Positions 51,897 to 62,199 are shown, numbered from the stretch's first letter. The stretch is 64,000 bases of DNA from Arthrobacter sp. zg-Y844 (GCF_024385465.1 NZ_JANFLS010000001.1:1302001-1366000), one strand, 5' to 3'. Notes: generated by a model from the letters alone, not told the origin. Numbers and translations are program-made.

Positions 51897-52626
51897 AGCG
51901 CAGGACACGCTCCATGTCCGCGGCCTCCTCGCGGAATCCGGCGTAGCGGAGTCCCCCGACCTGGTTGAGCAGCTGCTCGCGCTGCGCATGCAGTCCCGCG
52001 TGCCCGCGCCGGAACCGGACGGAGAGCTGGCTGCCCTGTTTGCCGGGACCCCCGTCCCGCTTCGCCCCCGGCGCGGCCGCGGCCGCGGCGTGATTCTCGG
52101 GGCAGCCCTGATCGGGGCCATGGCCGTCGGTGCAGGCGGCGTGGCGGCCAACCCTGACTTCCTGATCCGGGCGGATCCGACTCCCGAGGTCACCTTCACG
52201 CCGGAAGCGCCCACGCTGGAACGAGCCGAGCCCGCTGCCCCGGAGGCCGTCACGGATCCGCTGGCCCCTGCTGATGTTCCGGCGCCGGAGCCCGCCCCGG
52301 TCGTGGAAGCCGTCCCGGTACCTGCGCCCGTCCCCGAGCCGGAACCGGAACCGGAGCAGGCTATCGTCCCCGCTCCGGGCATGGATCCGGGCAACCCTCC
52401 CCTTCCCGGCGTTGGGGGCGGCAAAGCAGTTGTTCCGGACCCGCCTCGCGGCGATGACCTGCACGGGAACCCCAATGCCGCCGGCCGGGGACAGGACTCC
52501 AAGCGCGCCGGAGCGGATCCCGCCGGTGACCGTGGAGCATCACGCCAGGACTCGGGCCCGGAAAATGGCCGGGGCAAAGGCGCGTCCAACTCCCACGGCC
52601 ACGGCCAGTCCGGCCGGGGCCGCTAG
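51880..52626 (+). CDS. Proline-rich single-pass membrane protein overlapping the sigma gene
   Basis: The 248-residue protein has a cytosolic N-terminus (about 60 residues), one membrane helix (GVILGAALIGAMAVGAGGVA, about residues 70-89), a long Pro/Ala/Glu-rich outer stalk with PAPVPEPEPEPE repeats, and a Gly/Ser/His-rich C-terminus. The start, with AAGGAGG, lies 17 bp inside the sigma gene. The topology suits an anti-sigma factor or other sigma-controlling membrane protein, but no zinc-anti-sigma motif (HX3CX2C) is present, so this is an inference from position. Confidence 0.68.
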   Translation: MNEHPEAQDTLHVRGLLAESGVAESPDLVEQLLALRMQSRVPAPEPDGELAALFAGTPVPLRPRRGRGRGVILGAALIGAMAVGAGGVAANPDFLIRADPTPEVTFTPEAPTLERAEPAAPEAVTDPLAPADVPAPEPAPVVEAVPVPAPVPEPEPEPEQAIVPAPGMDPGNPPLPGVGGGKAVVPDPPRGDDLHGNPNAAGRGQDSKRAGADPAGDRGASRQDSGPENGRGKGASNSHGHGQSGRGR

Positions 52627-52645
52627 GAATTCAGTGCCGGCCCGG

Positions 52646-53152
52646 TCACTGCGCGGTCAGCTGCCGCTTTGCGGAGATCACCCCGGTATTAAAGCCGGCC
52701 AGGTTCAAGCCGCCGTGGAAGCGCGCATGCTCGATCTTGATGCAGCGGTCCATCACCACCTTTAATCCGGATTGTTCGGCGTCCCGGGCCACCTCCTCGT
52801 GCCAGGATCCCAGTTGCAGCCACAGCGTTTTCGCGCCGGCCGTCCGGGCCTCAGCCAGCACTGCGGGCAGGTCCTCGTGGCGGCGGAACACGTCCACAAT
52901 GTCCGGCACCTCCGGGAGGTCCGCCAGCGAGGGATACACCGGCCGGCCCAGGATCTCCTTCGCTGCCGGGTTCACGAAATAGACCCGGTACCGCGAGGAG
53001 GAGAGCAGATAGGTGGCAACGAAGTAGGACGCCCGGGAGGCCTTGGCCGACGCGCCGACAATTGCGATGGATTCTGCCGAGCGCAGCAACGCCAGCCGTT
53101 CCGGCGCCGTTGGTCCAGTCCAGGAACGTTGTGCGGCGGTGTCAGCGGACAT
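52646..53152 (-). CDS. CoA-binding family protein
   Basis: The 168-residue protein matches the CoA-binding (YccU-like) Rossmann family: IAIVGASAKASRASYFVATYL, VYFVNPAAKEILGRPVYPSL, KTLWLQLGSWHEEVARDAEQSG and VVMDRCIKIEH. The start at 53152 overlaps the metY stop by 11 bp, so its translation is coupled to metY. A second family member occurs at 60818. CoA or nucleotide binding is the family property; function in the cell is unknown. Confidence 0.86.
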   Translation of the reverse strand: MSADTAAQRSWTGPTAPERLALLRSAESIAIVGASAKASRASYFVATYLLSSSRYRVYFVNPAAKEILGRPVYPSLADLPEVPDIVDVFRRHEDLPAVLAEARTAGAKTLWLQLGSWHEEVARDAEQSGLKVVMDRCIKIEHARFHGGLNLAGFNTGVISAKRQLTAQ

Positions 53153-54491
53153 GGGCGGCCTCCTCGAGGGCGGGTGCGGCGGTGGAAACTTTCCGGCTGC
53201 CTGCGCCCCCGCAGGCCACCGCCAATGCCTGGTCCAGGTCCCAGAGAATGTCCTCCAGGTCCTCAAGGCCCACGGAAATCCGGATCAGGTCCTCGGGTAC
53301 TCCTGCACTGCGAAGCTGCTCCGGCGAGAGCTGTTGGTGCGTGGTGGACCCGGGATGGATCACGAGCGTGCGGGAATCGCCCACGTTCGCCAGATGCGAG
53401 GCCAGCTGGAGCGCCTCGATGAACGCCTGCCCCGCGGCACGTCCGCCCCGGACGCCGAAGCTGAATACCGATCCGGGTCCCTTGGGCAGATACTTCCGGG
53501 CCCGCTCATAATGCGGATGTGAGGGCAGCCCTGCGTAACTGACCCAGGACACCCGGGGATCCGAGTCCAGCCATTCAGCCACCGCCTGGGCGTTGCGCAG
53601 GTGCTCATCCAGCCGCTGCGCCAGCGTCTCCACTCCCTGCAGGAGGGCAAAAGCCGAGGTGGCACTGAGGGAGGGTCCGATGTCCCTCAGCTGTTCGGAG
53701 CGCAGCTTGGTCAGGAACCCGTATTCGCCGAAATTCCCCCACCAGGAGATGTTTCCGTAGCTGGGCACCGGTTCCGTCATAGCCGGGAATTTACCGTTGC
53801 CCCAGTCGAACCGGCCGCTCTCCACCACGACGCCGCCCAGGGTGGTGCCGTGTCCGCCCAGGAACTTGGTGGCGGAATGGATGACGATGTCCGCGCCGTG
53901 GGTGAAGGGCTGGACCAGATAGGGGGTGCTGAGGGTGGCGTCGAGGATCAGCGGCACCCCGGCGTCGTGCGCCACCCGGGCCAGGGCCTCGATGTCCGTC
54001 ACTTCGCCGCTGGGATTGGCCACCACCTCGGCGTAGACGGCCTTGGTGTTTTCCTGCACGGCCGCGGCATAGTCCGCCGGATCGGTGCCGGCCACAAAGG
54101 TGGTGTCAATCCCGAACCGGCGCAGGGTCACGTCCAGCTGGGTGAAGGTGCCGCCGTACAGCTGGGCCGACGCCACGATGTGGTCCCCGGCGGAGCAGAG
54201 CGCGGCGAAGGTGATGAATTCCGCGGACATGCCCGACGCCGTCGCCACCGCCCCGATTCCGCCCTCCAGTGATGCGATGCGTTCCTCGAAGGCCGCCACC
54301 GTGGGGTTGCCGATCCGTGAGTAGATGCTGCCGTACTTCTGCAGCGAGAACAGATTCGCGGCGTCGTCCGTGTCCTTGAAGACAAACGAGGTCGACTGGT
54401 AGATGGGAACGGCGCGTGCGCCGTGCAGGGCATCGGGGGTTCCGCCGGCGTGCAGGGCACGCGTGCGGAAACCGAACTGGTGTTCACTCAT
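53142..54491 (-). CDS. metY: O-acetylhomoserine sulfhydrylase
   Basis: The 449-residue PLP enzyme makes homocysteine (or cysteine) from O-acetylhomoserine and sulfide, the direct-sulfhydrylation route to methionine. The PLP lysine lies in [16 protein letters not shown], with the early [20 protein letters not shown] and the family [21 protein letters not shown]. The length matches MetY rather than the shorter MetB or MetZ. No SAM or cysteine riboswitch was recognised in the 150 bp upstream. It overlaps the CoA-binding gene downstream. Confidence 0.93.
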   Translation of the reverse strand: MSEHQFGFRTRALHAGGTPDALHGARAVPIYQSTSFVFKDTDDAANLFSLQKYGSIYSRIGNPTVAAFEERIASLEGGIGAVATASGMSAEFITFAALCSAGDHIVASAQLYGGTFTQLDVTLRRFGIDTTFVAGTDPADYAAAVQENTKAVYAEVVANPSGEVTDIEALARVAHDAGVPLILDATLSTPYLVQPFTHGADIVIHSATKFLGGHGTTLGGVVVESGRFDWGNGKFPAMTEPVPSYGNISWWGNFGEYGFLTKLRSEQLRDIGPSLSATSAFALLQGVETLAQRLDEHLRNAQAVAEWLDSDPRVSWVSYAGLPSHPHYERARKYLPKGPGSVFSFGVRGGRAAGQAFIEALQLASHLANVGDSRTLVIHPGSTTHQQLSPEQLRSAGVPEDLIRISVGLEDLEDILWDLDQALAVACGGAGSRKVSTAAPALEEAAHVR

Positions 54492-54639
54492 ATGCTGAGT
54501 GCTCCTTCCTGGGGAGTATGGAGGGCTGGAAACGCGGGAACCGTTGAAGAATTGTTGCCGTCAGGCAAACAATGGGGAGCAGGGCGGGTGCCGGCAGGGC
54601 GCACGGACCTGCGGCGGACCGAAGCGAGGGTGGCGGGCG

Positions 54640-54900
54640 ATGGACGAGTACGTAATCGTGATTGAAACCGGCTACCGGCGTGCTGCAGCCACCCACACGA
54701 TCACCTTCACCGGGGCGATGTCCCAGGCCGAGGCCACCCAGCTGCTGCTGGAACTGATGGACGGCGGACACGAGGAACTGCTGGTGGCCCGCCCCGGGAC
54801 CATGGTCCTGGAAGTCTCGGCCACCGAATTCCTGCGGGTCCAGGAGGAAATGGGCGGTTCCGTGGTGATGGACCGGGTCACGCTGACCAGGAAGCATTAG
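54640..54900 (+). CDS. Hypothetical protein, 86 residues
   Basis: I do not recognise a family. It begins MDEYVIVIETGYRRAAATH, has a helical middle (SQAEATQLLLELMDGG), then VLEVSATEFLRVQEEMGG, and looks like a compact alpha/beta domain. The ATG is preceded by GAGGG. Its stop overlaps by 4 bp the stop of the convergent acetyl-CoA synthetase gene. It is divergent from metY. Confidence 0.65.
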   Translation: MDEYVIVIETGYRRAAATHTITFTGAMSQAEATQLLLELMDGGHEELLVARPGTMVLEVSATEFLRVQEEMGGSVVMDRVTLTRKH

Positions 54901-56870
54901 GCCGTCCCTCCGCGCCGCGCCGCGCAAACGGCCCTGATCGGCTCGATGCACGGCTCGTTCTGGAGGCTGCTGGTGTCGCCCAGAGGTGCGCCCTCAAACA
55001 GCTCGGACAGCAGGCGGCGCAGGATCTTTCCGGAGCGCGTCTTGGGCACATCGGGAACCACGACGACGGCGGCGGGCCGGGCGATCGGTCCGATCTCCCG
55101 GGCCACGTGTGCCCGCAGCACGTCGCCGGCGCGTGCGGCCTCCGCTGCCCCCGTCAGCACCACGAAGGCAACGACTGCGTGCCCGGTGCGGGGATCGGTA
55201 ACCGGGCAAACGCCGGCTTCGACCACCCAGGGGTGGGACACCAGGGCAGATTCGATTTCGATGGTGGAGAGCCGGTGCCCGGACACATTCAGCACGTCGT
55301 CCACCCGCCCCAGGATCCAGGTGTCGCCGTCGTTGTCGGACCGGGCGCCGTCGCCCGCCAGGAACCATCCCTGCCGTGCGTACTGCCGCCAGTAGGACTC
55401 CAGATAGCGCTGCGGGTTGCCCCAAACCGTGCGGGCCATGCCTGGTCCCGGCCGGTCCACCACAATGTAGCCCTGGGTATTCGGCGGGACCGGGGCCCCG
55501 TCGCCGTCCACTATCCGGGTGCCGACGCCGGGCATGGGGCGAGAGGCGCAGCCGGGTTTGAACGTGCGGTCGGTGGGCCGCGGGGTGAGGATGGCGGCAC
55601 CCGTTTCGGACTGCCACCAGGTATCCAGCACCGGAACCCCGCCCCGGCCGAACTGCTCCCGGAACCAGCGCCAGGCCTCCGGGTTCACGGCCTCGCCGAC
55701 GGTGCCGAGCAGGCGGATCGAGGAGAGGTCATAGTGCGGCGGGACGCCGTCGGGAAACCACCCCATCAGGGACCGAACCAGGGTGGGGGCGGTGTAGTAG
55801 CTGGTGACCCCGTAGCGTTCGATGATTTCCAGGTGCCGGCCCGGGTGCGGGGTGTCCGGGGTGCCTTCGAAGATCACCTGGGTGGCGCCGTTGGCGAGCG
55901 GTCCGTAGATCTCATAGGTGTGCGCCGTGACCCACGCCAGGTCCGCGGTGCACCAGTGCACGTCCGCTGACCGCTGGGCGGGGTTCGGATTGCTGAAGAG
56001 GTAGTCGTAGCTCTGTGCGGCCTGGGTCAGGTAGCCGCCGGTGGTGTGGACCAGGCCCTTCGGCCGGCCGGTGGTGCCGGAGGTGTACATGATGAACAGC
56101 GGCGTCTCGGCGTCGAACGCAGCGGCTTCATGAACGTCCGACGCCGTGTCCACGCTCTCGTGCCACCACACATCGCGGCCGTGCACCCAGCGGACCGGAG
56201 ATCCGGTCCGGCGGATCACCAGAACGTGCTCAACGGAGTCGGCACCGGCGACGGCGGCATCCGCGTTGTCCTTCACGGGCACGGCGCGGCCGCGTCGGTA
56301 CTGGCCGTCCGTGGTGACCAGCAGCTTCGCACCGGTGTCCCGGACGCGGAATTTCAGCGCCTCGGCGGAGAACCCGCCGAAGACCAGCGAGTGCACTGCC
56401 CCGATCCGTGCGCAGGCCAGGGTGATGACAATGGTCTCGACGAGGACCGGCAGGTAGATCACCACCCGGTCGCCGGCTCCTACGCCCAGGGCCTGCAGGG
56501 CGTTGGCGGCGCGGCAGACCTGCTGCAGCAGTTCGGCGTAGGTCACGGAGCGGCGGTCTCCGGGTTCGCCCTCGAAGTGCAGGGCAACCCGGCTGCCGTG
56601 CCCGGCTGCCACGTGCCGGTCCACGCAGTTCACGGCGGCATTCAGGCGGCCCCCGGCAAACCACTCGATACTCGGAACGGTGTAATCCGCCTCTGCTTCC
56701 GGAACTTCCGGGCCGCTGATCCGCTGCGGCCGGTGGAAGGTATGGGCAGTCTGCCAGGGCTCCTCCCACTGCAGGCGGCGGGCCGCGGCCTCCCAGAAGG
56801 CAATACGTTCGGTTTCGGTGACGGGCTCCGGAGAGGTTTCCACGGTGGCAAGTGCAGGGGTCAGGCCCAT
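54897..56870 (-). CDS. acsA: AMP-forming acetyl-CoA synthetase-type ligase
   Basis: The 657-residue enzyme activates acetate (or another short acid) to its acyl-CoA through an adenylate. The adenylation loop LFIMYTSGTTGRPKG, the acetate-pocket and motif region VLDTWWQSETGAAI, and the C-terminal TRSGKILRRLLSE with the acetylatable Lys are present. The overall length and motif spacing fit Acs. The start at 56870 overlaps the stop of the ABC permease gene by 10 bp, so it is the last gene of the ABC operon controlled by the upstream SAM-I riboswitch. Acetate is the likely substrate, but the operon context leaves a sulfur-containing acid possible. Confidence 0.9.
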   Translation of the reverse strand: MGLTPALATVETSPEPVTETERIAFWEAAARRLQWEEPWQTAHTFHRPQRISGPEVPEAEADYTVPSIEWFAGGRLNAAVNCVDRHVAAGHGSRVALHFEGEPGDRRSVTYAELLQQVCRAANALQALGVGAGDRVVIYLPVLVETIVITLACARIGAVHSLVFGGFSAEALKFRVRDTGAKLLVTTDGQYRRGRAVPVKDNADAAVAGADSVEHVLVIRRTGSPVRWVHGRDVWWHESVDTASDVHEAAAFDAETPLFIMYTSGTTGRPKGLVHTTGGYLTQAAQSYDYLFSNPNPAQRSADVHWCTADLAWVTAHTYEIYGPLANGATQVIFEGTPDTPHPGRHLEIIERYGVTSYYTAPTLVRSLMGWFPDGVPPHYDLSSIRLLGTVGEAVNPEAWRWFREQFGRGGVPVLDTWWQSETGAAILTPRPTDRTFKPGCASRPMPGVGTRIVDGDGAPVPPNTQGYIVVDRPGPGMARTVWGNPQRYLESYWRQYARQGWFLAGDGARSDNDGDTWILGRVDDVLNVSGHRLSTIEIESALVSHPWVVEAGVCPVTDPRTGHAVVAFVVLTGAAEAARAGDVLRAHVAREIGPIARPAAVVVVPDVPKTRSGKILRRLLSELFEGAPLGDTSSLQNEPCIEPIRAVCAARRGGTA

Positions 56871-57703
56871 TTCCGGACCGCCTTTCGCTCCGCGATTCCC
56901 AGCAGGGCATCGGTGGCTTTGCCGATAACGGCCAGAGTGATGATGGCCAGGAACATGCGGTCGGTCCGGCCGTTGTTCTGCGAGTCCATCAGCAGGAAGC
57001 CGAGTCCCATCGAGGACGCAATCAGTTCCGCCGCAACCAGGAACAGCCAGGACTGGGCGAGCGCGAGCCGCAGGCCGGAGAAGACGGCCGGTACCACCGC
57101 CGGCAACTGCACGGTGGCCAGCAGCTTCACGCCGCGGAGCCCAAAGGCGCGGGCTGCCTCCACCAGGTTCCGGTCCACGTGACGCAGTGCCAGCGCAACG
57201 GTGGTGAAGACCGGAAAGAACGCGCCGATGGTGATCAGCGTGATCTTGGAATCCTCGCCGATTTTCATCCAGAGGATCAGCAGCGGTACCCACGCCAGGG
57301 ACGGAACCGCCCGGAGGGCTCCGATGGCCGGGCCCAGCAGGGCATCGGCCAGCCGGGACAGGCCCAGCAGGGCGCCAAGGATCAGTCCCAGGGCGGAACC
57401 GATGGCAAAGCCGGTCAGCACCCGCTGGGTGGAGATGGCGATATGGAGGCCCAGTTGGCCGCGCTGCACCAGGTCCGCCGCGGCGTTGTACACGGCGCCG
57501 GGGGAGGGAAGCTGCACGGGGCTGAAGACTCCGGTGGTTGAGGTGAGCTGCCAGGCCGCGAGCAGCAGCACCGGGACGAACAGGCCCAGTCCGAGCCGGG
57601 GGATCGGTCGGTCCGGCCAGGCGGCCTTAGCAGCTGCTTCCGGTGTTCGATGGGAGGCTTTGCGGGTGCGGGCCGTGGCCGGAGATGTGGCCGGGGTGCT
57701 CAT
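56861..57703 (-). CDS. ABC transporter permease, sulfonate/nitrate/taurine type
   Basis: The 280-residue membrane protein has six predicted helices and the permease loop EAARAFGLRGVKLLATVQLPA (the EAA motif, about residues 160-180). It resembles SsuC/TauC/NrtB permeases. Its start overlaps the binding-protein stop (ATGA), and its stop overlaps the acetyl-CoA synthetase start. The first 30 residues are basic and cytosolic. The transported compound is inferred only from family and from the upstream SAM riboswitch. Confidence 0.9.
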   Translation of the reverse strand: MSTPATSPATARTRKASHRTPEAAAKAAWPDRPIPRLGLGLFVPVLLLAAWQLTSTTGVFSPVQLPSPGAVYNAAADLVQRGQLGLHIAISTQRVLTGFAIGSALGLILGALLGLSRLADALLGPAIGALRAVPSLAWVPLLILWMKIGEDSKITLITIGAFFPVFTTVALALRHVDRNLVEAARAFGLRGVKLLATVQLPAVVPAVFSGLRLALAQSWLFLVAAELIASSMGLGFLLMDSQNNGRTDRMFLAIITLAVIGKATDALLGIAERKAVRKWA

Positions 57704-58767
57704 GAGGAGGCTCCGAGGGAGTCCGGATCCGCGTTCCGGACATAGGAGTCATCCAGGAGGCTGGCCAGGGCGTCGTCGACCTGCTCCTGGCTGGCCACGT
57801 CACCGGTCTCCACCAGGGTGGGACCGATCTTCGCCAGGACGCTGCGCTGGGCTTCACCGGGTGCGGGATCCACATCCAGGTTGCTGCGCTCGCCGATCAC
57901 CGTTTTGGCGACGGCGGGGTCCAGCCCGGCCACGTCGGCCAGGATCTGCGCGGTTTCATCGGGATTTGCTGCTGCCCAGGCACGGGCCTTTTCGTACGCG
58001 TTGACCACGGCCTGCGCCTGCTCGGGGTCTTCCGACAGGAAGGACTCGTTCGCTGCGAGGAGCCCATAGGTATTGAAGTCCAGATTGCGGTAGGCCAGCC
58101 GGGAACCGTTCTGCTCGGCTCCGGCCATGATCGGATCCAGTCCGGCCCAGGCATCCACCGACCCGTTCTCCAGTGCAGCGCGGCCGTCGGCATGCTGCAA
58201 CTGCTCCACGGTGATGTCGGAGAGGGCCAGCCCCGCCTCGTCCAGCGCCTGGACCAGGAAGAAGTAGGGATCGGTGCCCTTGGTTGCGGCCACCGATTTG
58301 CCGGCCAGATCGGCTACCGAGCTGATGCCTGAATCGGGACCGACCACCAGGGCCGACCATTCGGGCTGGGAGAAGACGTCAATCACCTTGATCGGGGAGC
58401 CGTTGGCCCGGTTGAGCAAGGCGGCCGAACCAGCGGTGGAGCCGACGTCGATGGCACCCGAACGCAGGTTCTCATTGGCCTTGTTGGAGCCGGCGGACTG
58501 GACCCATTCCACGGTGACCCCGTCATCGGCCAAAGCGTCCTCCAGCCAGCCCTGGTCCTTGATGATCAGGCTCAGCGGGTTATACGTGGCGAAGTCGAGC
58601 GTGAGCGTCCCGCCGTCGGCGTCCTCTACGGCGGAGGCGCCGGTGGTGTCTTCCCCGGCAACGCATCCGGTGAGGGTGAGCGCGGCGGCAGCTGCGACGG
58701 CGGCGAGTATGCGGGGCGTCCGGCGGGGAAGGGGGTACAGATGGGACAGGTGGGAACGGCTGTTCAT
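57700..58767 (-). CDS. ABC transporter substrate-binding lipoprotein
   Basis: The 355-residue lipoprotein has the signal LILAAVAAAAALTLTG-C type lipobox (LTLTGC, Cys35) and a periplasmic-type binding domain of the SsuA/TauA/NMT1 group (TLTLDFATYNPLSLII, GSTAGSAALLNRANG, VAATKGTDPYFFLV). It would capture a sulfur-containing or related organic compound at the cell surface. It is separated from the ATPase gene by 139 bp and overlaps the permease gene by 4 bp. Confidence 0.9.
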   Translation of the reverse strand: MNSRSHLSHLYPLPRRTPRILAAVAAAAALTLTGCVAGEDTTGASAVEDADGGTLTLDFATYNPLSLIIKDQGWLEDALADDGVTVEWVQSAGSNKANENLRSGAIDVGSTAGSAALLNRANGSPIKVIDVFSQPEWSALVVGPDSGISSVADLAGKSVAATKGTDPYFFLVQALDEAGLALSDITVEQLQHADGRAALENGSVDAWAGLDPIMAGAEQNGSRLAYRNLDFNTYGLLAANESFLSEDPEQAQAVVNAYEKARAWAAANPDETAQILADVAGLDPAVAKTVIGERSNLDVDPAPGEAQRSVLAKIGPTLVETGDVASQEQVDDALASLLDDSYVRNADPDSLGASS

Positions 58768-58906
58768 GATGGTTCCTTAAGGGAGGAGGGTGCGCAAAAG
58801 CGCAGTAAGGGTTTGCGTGTGGAGAGGGCAGAGGGGTGCCGTGCCCTGACGGGACAGGGCGGTGCCCGTTGCGAAAGGCCAGGAAGGCCTGGGAGGCGCG
58901 GGAGGG

Positions 58907-59740
<834 letters not shown>

Positions 59741-59783
59741 AGGAACGCTCCATCGATCCTGGCAGTAGCACCCTACGGAAAGT

Positions 59784-59917
59784 GTCCTGAGCCGGGATAA
59801 CGGCTTCCTGCGACACCAGCCTCGTTATTGCCGCCTCTCAAGGAGGAAATGCGGCAACCAGGGTTGCTGCGGCTTCATCGATCCAGGTCTCTCAGCCGCT
59901 CGGGATGGTCAAGGACT
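59784..59917 (-). promoter_or_regulatory. SAM-I (S-box) riboswitch
   Basis: On the minus strand the sequence has the conserved S-box core: ATCCCGAGCGGCTGAGAGAC (kink-turn and P2 strand) followed by CTGG, and then GATGAAGCCGCAGCAACC (P2-P3 junction). Further hairpins (CCTGGTTGCC region, CTTGAGAGGC) and a 3' TCAGGAC strand that can pair with GTCCT at the 5' edge to form P1 (with mismatches) complete it. It lies about 45 bp upstream of the ABC ATPase start. Binding of S-adenosylmethionine is expected to switch the operon off. The rest of the 406-bp gap (59918-60146) shows no gene; a short AT-rich stretch near 60070 could hold the divergent promoter. Confidence 0.88.
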
Positions 59918-60146
59918 ACTAAACGCCGTATCCGCGGATCCGACAAGCCCGGTCAGGTACGCCCCGTTCACATAAGGAAATGTTCCACGCCGTCGCCGGT
60001 CCTGCCGTCTGCAGCACTTCCGTGCACCTGCAGGCCGCGGGCATTGACCGCGCGCGCCGTCGGCTCCTAATTTTGGAACACGGTGCGTTAAGGCGGGCTC
60101 GTCAGCTCTCCTGCATCTTCCTACCCCCAACCAGCAGGAGCCTGCC

Positions 60147-60764
60147 ATGGAATCAGCTTCGGGTGCCTCCGGAATCGTGATGTCCGCCGATGGAACGCCC
60201 ATTGCGTGGTCCCGGCAGGGCAGCGGCCCACCGTTGGCGATCGTGGGACCCCTGCTGGCGCACCGCAGCAGCCCCGCGACGGTGGTCCTGGCGGACGCCC
60301 TCTCGAAAAACCACACGGTCTACACCTATGACCGCCGGGGCATCGGGGAAAGCGGCATGGGCGAGGAATACACCGCGGAATCGGACGTTGACGACCTGCT
60401 GGCTGTCCTCCAGGTGGCGGGAGGAACAACCGACCTTTACGGGTTCGATGAAGGGGCGTTCCTGGCCCTAAGGGCCGCGGAGGAATCCACGGTGGTCAGC
60501 CGGGTGGTGGCCCTGGAACCCACCCTGTCCCTCGCTGACGGGGAGGACGAACTGATGGTCCTGCAGACCGAGATCGAGGGCCTCGCCGGTGTCCGGATCC
60601 CCGTTCTGGTTATGGCCGGCAGCAGCAGCGGCGAGGATACCCAGGACCTGGCGCGGCAGACCGCGGACGCCTTGGACTCCGGGGAGTTCCTGCTGCTGGA
60701 ATCGGATAGCGGCGGCGTTCCCAACGCGGCCCTGACCGATGCCATCGAGTCTTTCCTGGGCTAG
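60147..60764 (+). CDS. Alpha/beta hydrolase-fold protein with Asp at the nucleophile position
   Basis: The 205-residue protein has the order of the fold: a VMSADGTPIAWSRQGSGPPL start, TYDRRGIGESGMGEEY, a nucleophile elbow that reads YGFDEGAFLALRAAE, and a final ESDSGGVPNAAL. The usual G-X-S-X-G is G-F-D-E-G, with Asp in place of Ser, and no histidine is visible at the expected C-terminal position. Either it is a non-catalytic member or it has an unusual site. An AGGAG ribosome site precedes the ATG. Confidence 0.78.
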   Translation: MESASGASGIVMSADGTPIAWSRQGSGPPLAIVGPLLAHRSSPATVVLADALSKNHTVYTYDRRGIGESGMGEEYTAESDVDDLLAVLQVAGGTTDLYGFDEGAFLALRAAEESTVVSRVVALEPTLSLADGEDELMVLQTEIEGLAGVRIPVLVMAGSSSGEDTQDLARQTADALDSGEFLLLESDSGGVPNAALTDAIESFLG

Positions 60765-60817
60765 GCGGCTCGGGCGTAAGCTGAAGCCGAATCTTCGGGC
60801 TCAGCAAAGGACGGCAG

Positions 60818-61261
60818 ATGTTCCAGTTCAACGGCGACAGCAGCGCACACGTCAACGACCCTGCGGTAATGGAGCGGTTGCTCCGGAACAAGCCGGCCCG
60901 TTGGGCGATCGTGGGCTTGTCCAATAACCCGCTCCGCCCCGCCGTCGGCGTCTCGCGCTTTGTCCAGGACCATCTGGGCATGGAGATCATTCCCGTGAGC
61001 CTGAAGGGCGATGACGTGCACGGCAACAAGGGATACCGCCGGCTCAGCGAAATCCCGGGAAGCATCGACGTGGTGGATTGCTTCGTGAATTCCGCCCGCG
61101 TGGGCGACATTGTGGACCAGGCCATCGAAGTGGGCGCCAAAGCGGTCTGGATGCAGCTCGGCGTGGTGGACGAAGCGGCAGCCGCGCGTGCAGCAGCGGC
61201 GGGGCTCGACGTCGTGATGGACGCCTGCCCGGTCATCGAAGCACCGCGTTTCGGGCTCTAG
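60818..61261 (+). CDS. CoA-binding family protein (second copy)
   Basis: The 147-residue protein has the same fold as the protein at 52646: [65 protein letters not shown] and VVMDACPVIEAPR. An AAAGGAC ribosome site precedes the ATG. Its stop overlaps the convergent DUF1206 gene by 4 bp. Sequence divergence from the other copy shows they are not a recent duplication. Confidence 0.88.
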   Translation: MFQFNGDSSAHVNDPAVMERLLRNKPARWAIVGLSNNPLRPAVGVSRFVQDHLGMEIIPVSLKGDDVHGNKGYRRLSEIPGSIDVVDCFVNSARVGDIVDQAIEVGAKAVWMQLGVVDEAAAARAAAAGLDVVMDACPVIEAPRFGL

Positions 61262-62091
61262 AGTTTGGCGAACCGGGCGCGGATGATTCCCATGTACAGC
61301 CCGTAGAGCATCAGGCCGATTCCAACTGCTGCCAGCGCCACCACGCCGAAGGGCTGGTCCCGCAGCGTATGCAGCGCACCGTCGAGGCCGGTGGACTCTT
61401 CCGGGTCCGCCTGGACGGCGGCCAGGGTGAGCAGCACCCCCAGGATGGCAAGCGACACTCCCTTGGCGATAAAGCCGGCCACGCCGGTGATGTCCACGGC
61501 CTTTGACCAGAGCCCGGCGGGGACGCCGGTGAGGTTCCGGCGGAAGCGGCGGGTGGCGCCCTTGAAAATGAAGTAGCCGCCGATCCCCACCACTACCAGT
61601 CCGGCGAGGCCCAGAATCCATTGGCCCGCTGGTACCGCCAGCAGGCGGGCGGTCCAGCTGACCGAGGAAGAGCTGCCGCCGTTGCTGCCGCGGCCCAGGG
61701 CGAACGAAGCGAAAATGGTTCCGATACCTCCGTAAACGAGCACCTGTCCGGCGTTGCTGGCCCGGTCCTTCCAGAGCTCCTTTTCCTTCAGCTGCTGTCC
61801 GGCAAGGAAGATGCGGCTGAGCTGGAACAGCGCCAGGGCGTAGCAGCCGAGGAAGCAGAACCAGAGGAGCACGTACCCGGCGGGCTGTTTGGCCACAGCG
61901 GCTACGGCTCCGCTGGTATCCGCGTTGCCGGATCCTCCGGCATTGATCTGCAGGGCGATCGCGCCGATGACAATGTGCACAATCCCGCTTGCCACGTAGC
62001 CCACCCGGGCGAACCGCTCGAAAGCCGTGGAATCGGCGGCGCGCTCGGCGGCCTGGCTGACGGGGCCGGTACTGCGGTTGTTCTGCTTCAA
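61258..62091 (-). CDS. DUF1206 family membrane protein
   Basis: The 277-residue protein contains three DUF1206-type repeats, each with two membrane helices: FARVGYVASGIVHIVIGAIAL, AGQVLVYGGIGTIFASFALG and GVAGFIAKGVSLAILGVLLT are the first helices of each. The TTG start at 62091 has GAAGGA 8 nt upstream. Family function is unknown. An in-frame extension to 62493 has no support and overlaps the divergent MmcQ/YjbR-type gene. Confidence 0.85.
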   Translation of the reverse strand: MKQNNRSTGPVSQAAERAADSTAFERFARVGYVASGIVHIVIGAIALQINAGGSGNADTSGAVAAVAKQPAGYVLLWFCFLGCYALALFQLSRIFLAGQQLKEKELWKDRASNAGQVLVYGGIGTIFASFALGRGSNGGSSSSVSWTARLLAVPAGQWILGLAGLVVVGIGGYFIFKGATRRFRRNLTGVPAGLWSKAVDITGVAGFIAKGVSLAILGVLLTLAAVQADPEESTGLDGALHTLRDQPFGVVALAAVGIGLMLYGLYMGIIRARFAKL

Positions 62092-62199
62092 ACCGTTTTG
62101 TCCTTCGCTCCGCTGCCGGCATGCCCGCAGCTTTCCTACCTGTTCCTCCCATCCTGCCACCCGTGGGCTGCGGCAGTGCCACCGCACGGACGGCGGCGT

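Noticed and set aside
54492-54639. A riboswitch or cysteine leader peptide in front of metY
   Set aside because: I found a small TTGCC-TGAC-GGCAA stem but none of the conserved SAM-I, SAM-II or SAM-IV core sequences, and no Cys-rich short frame.
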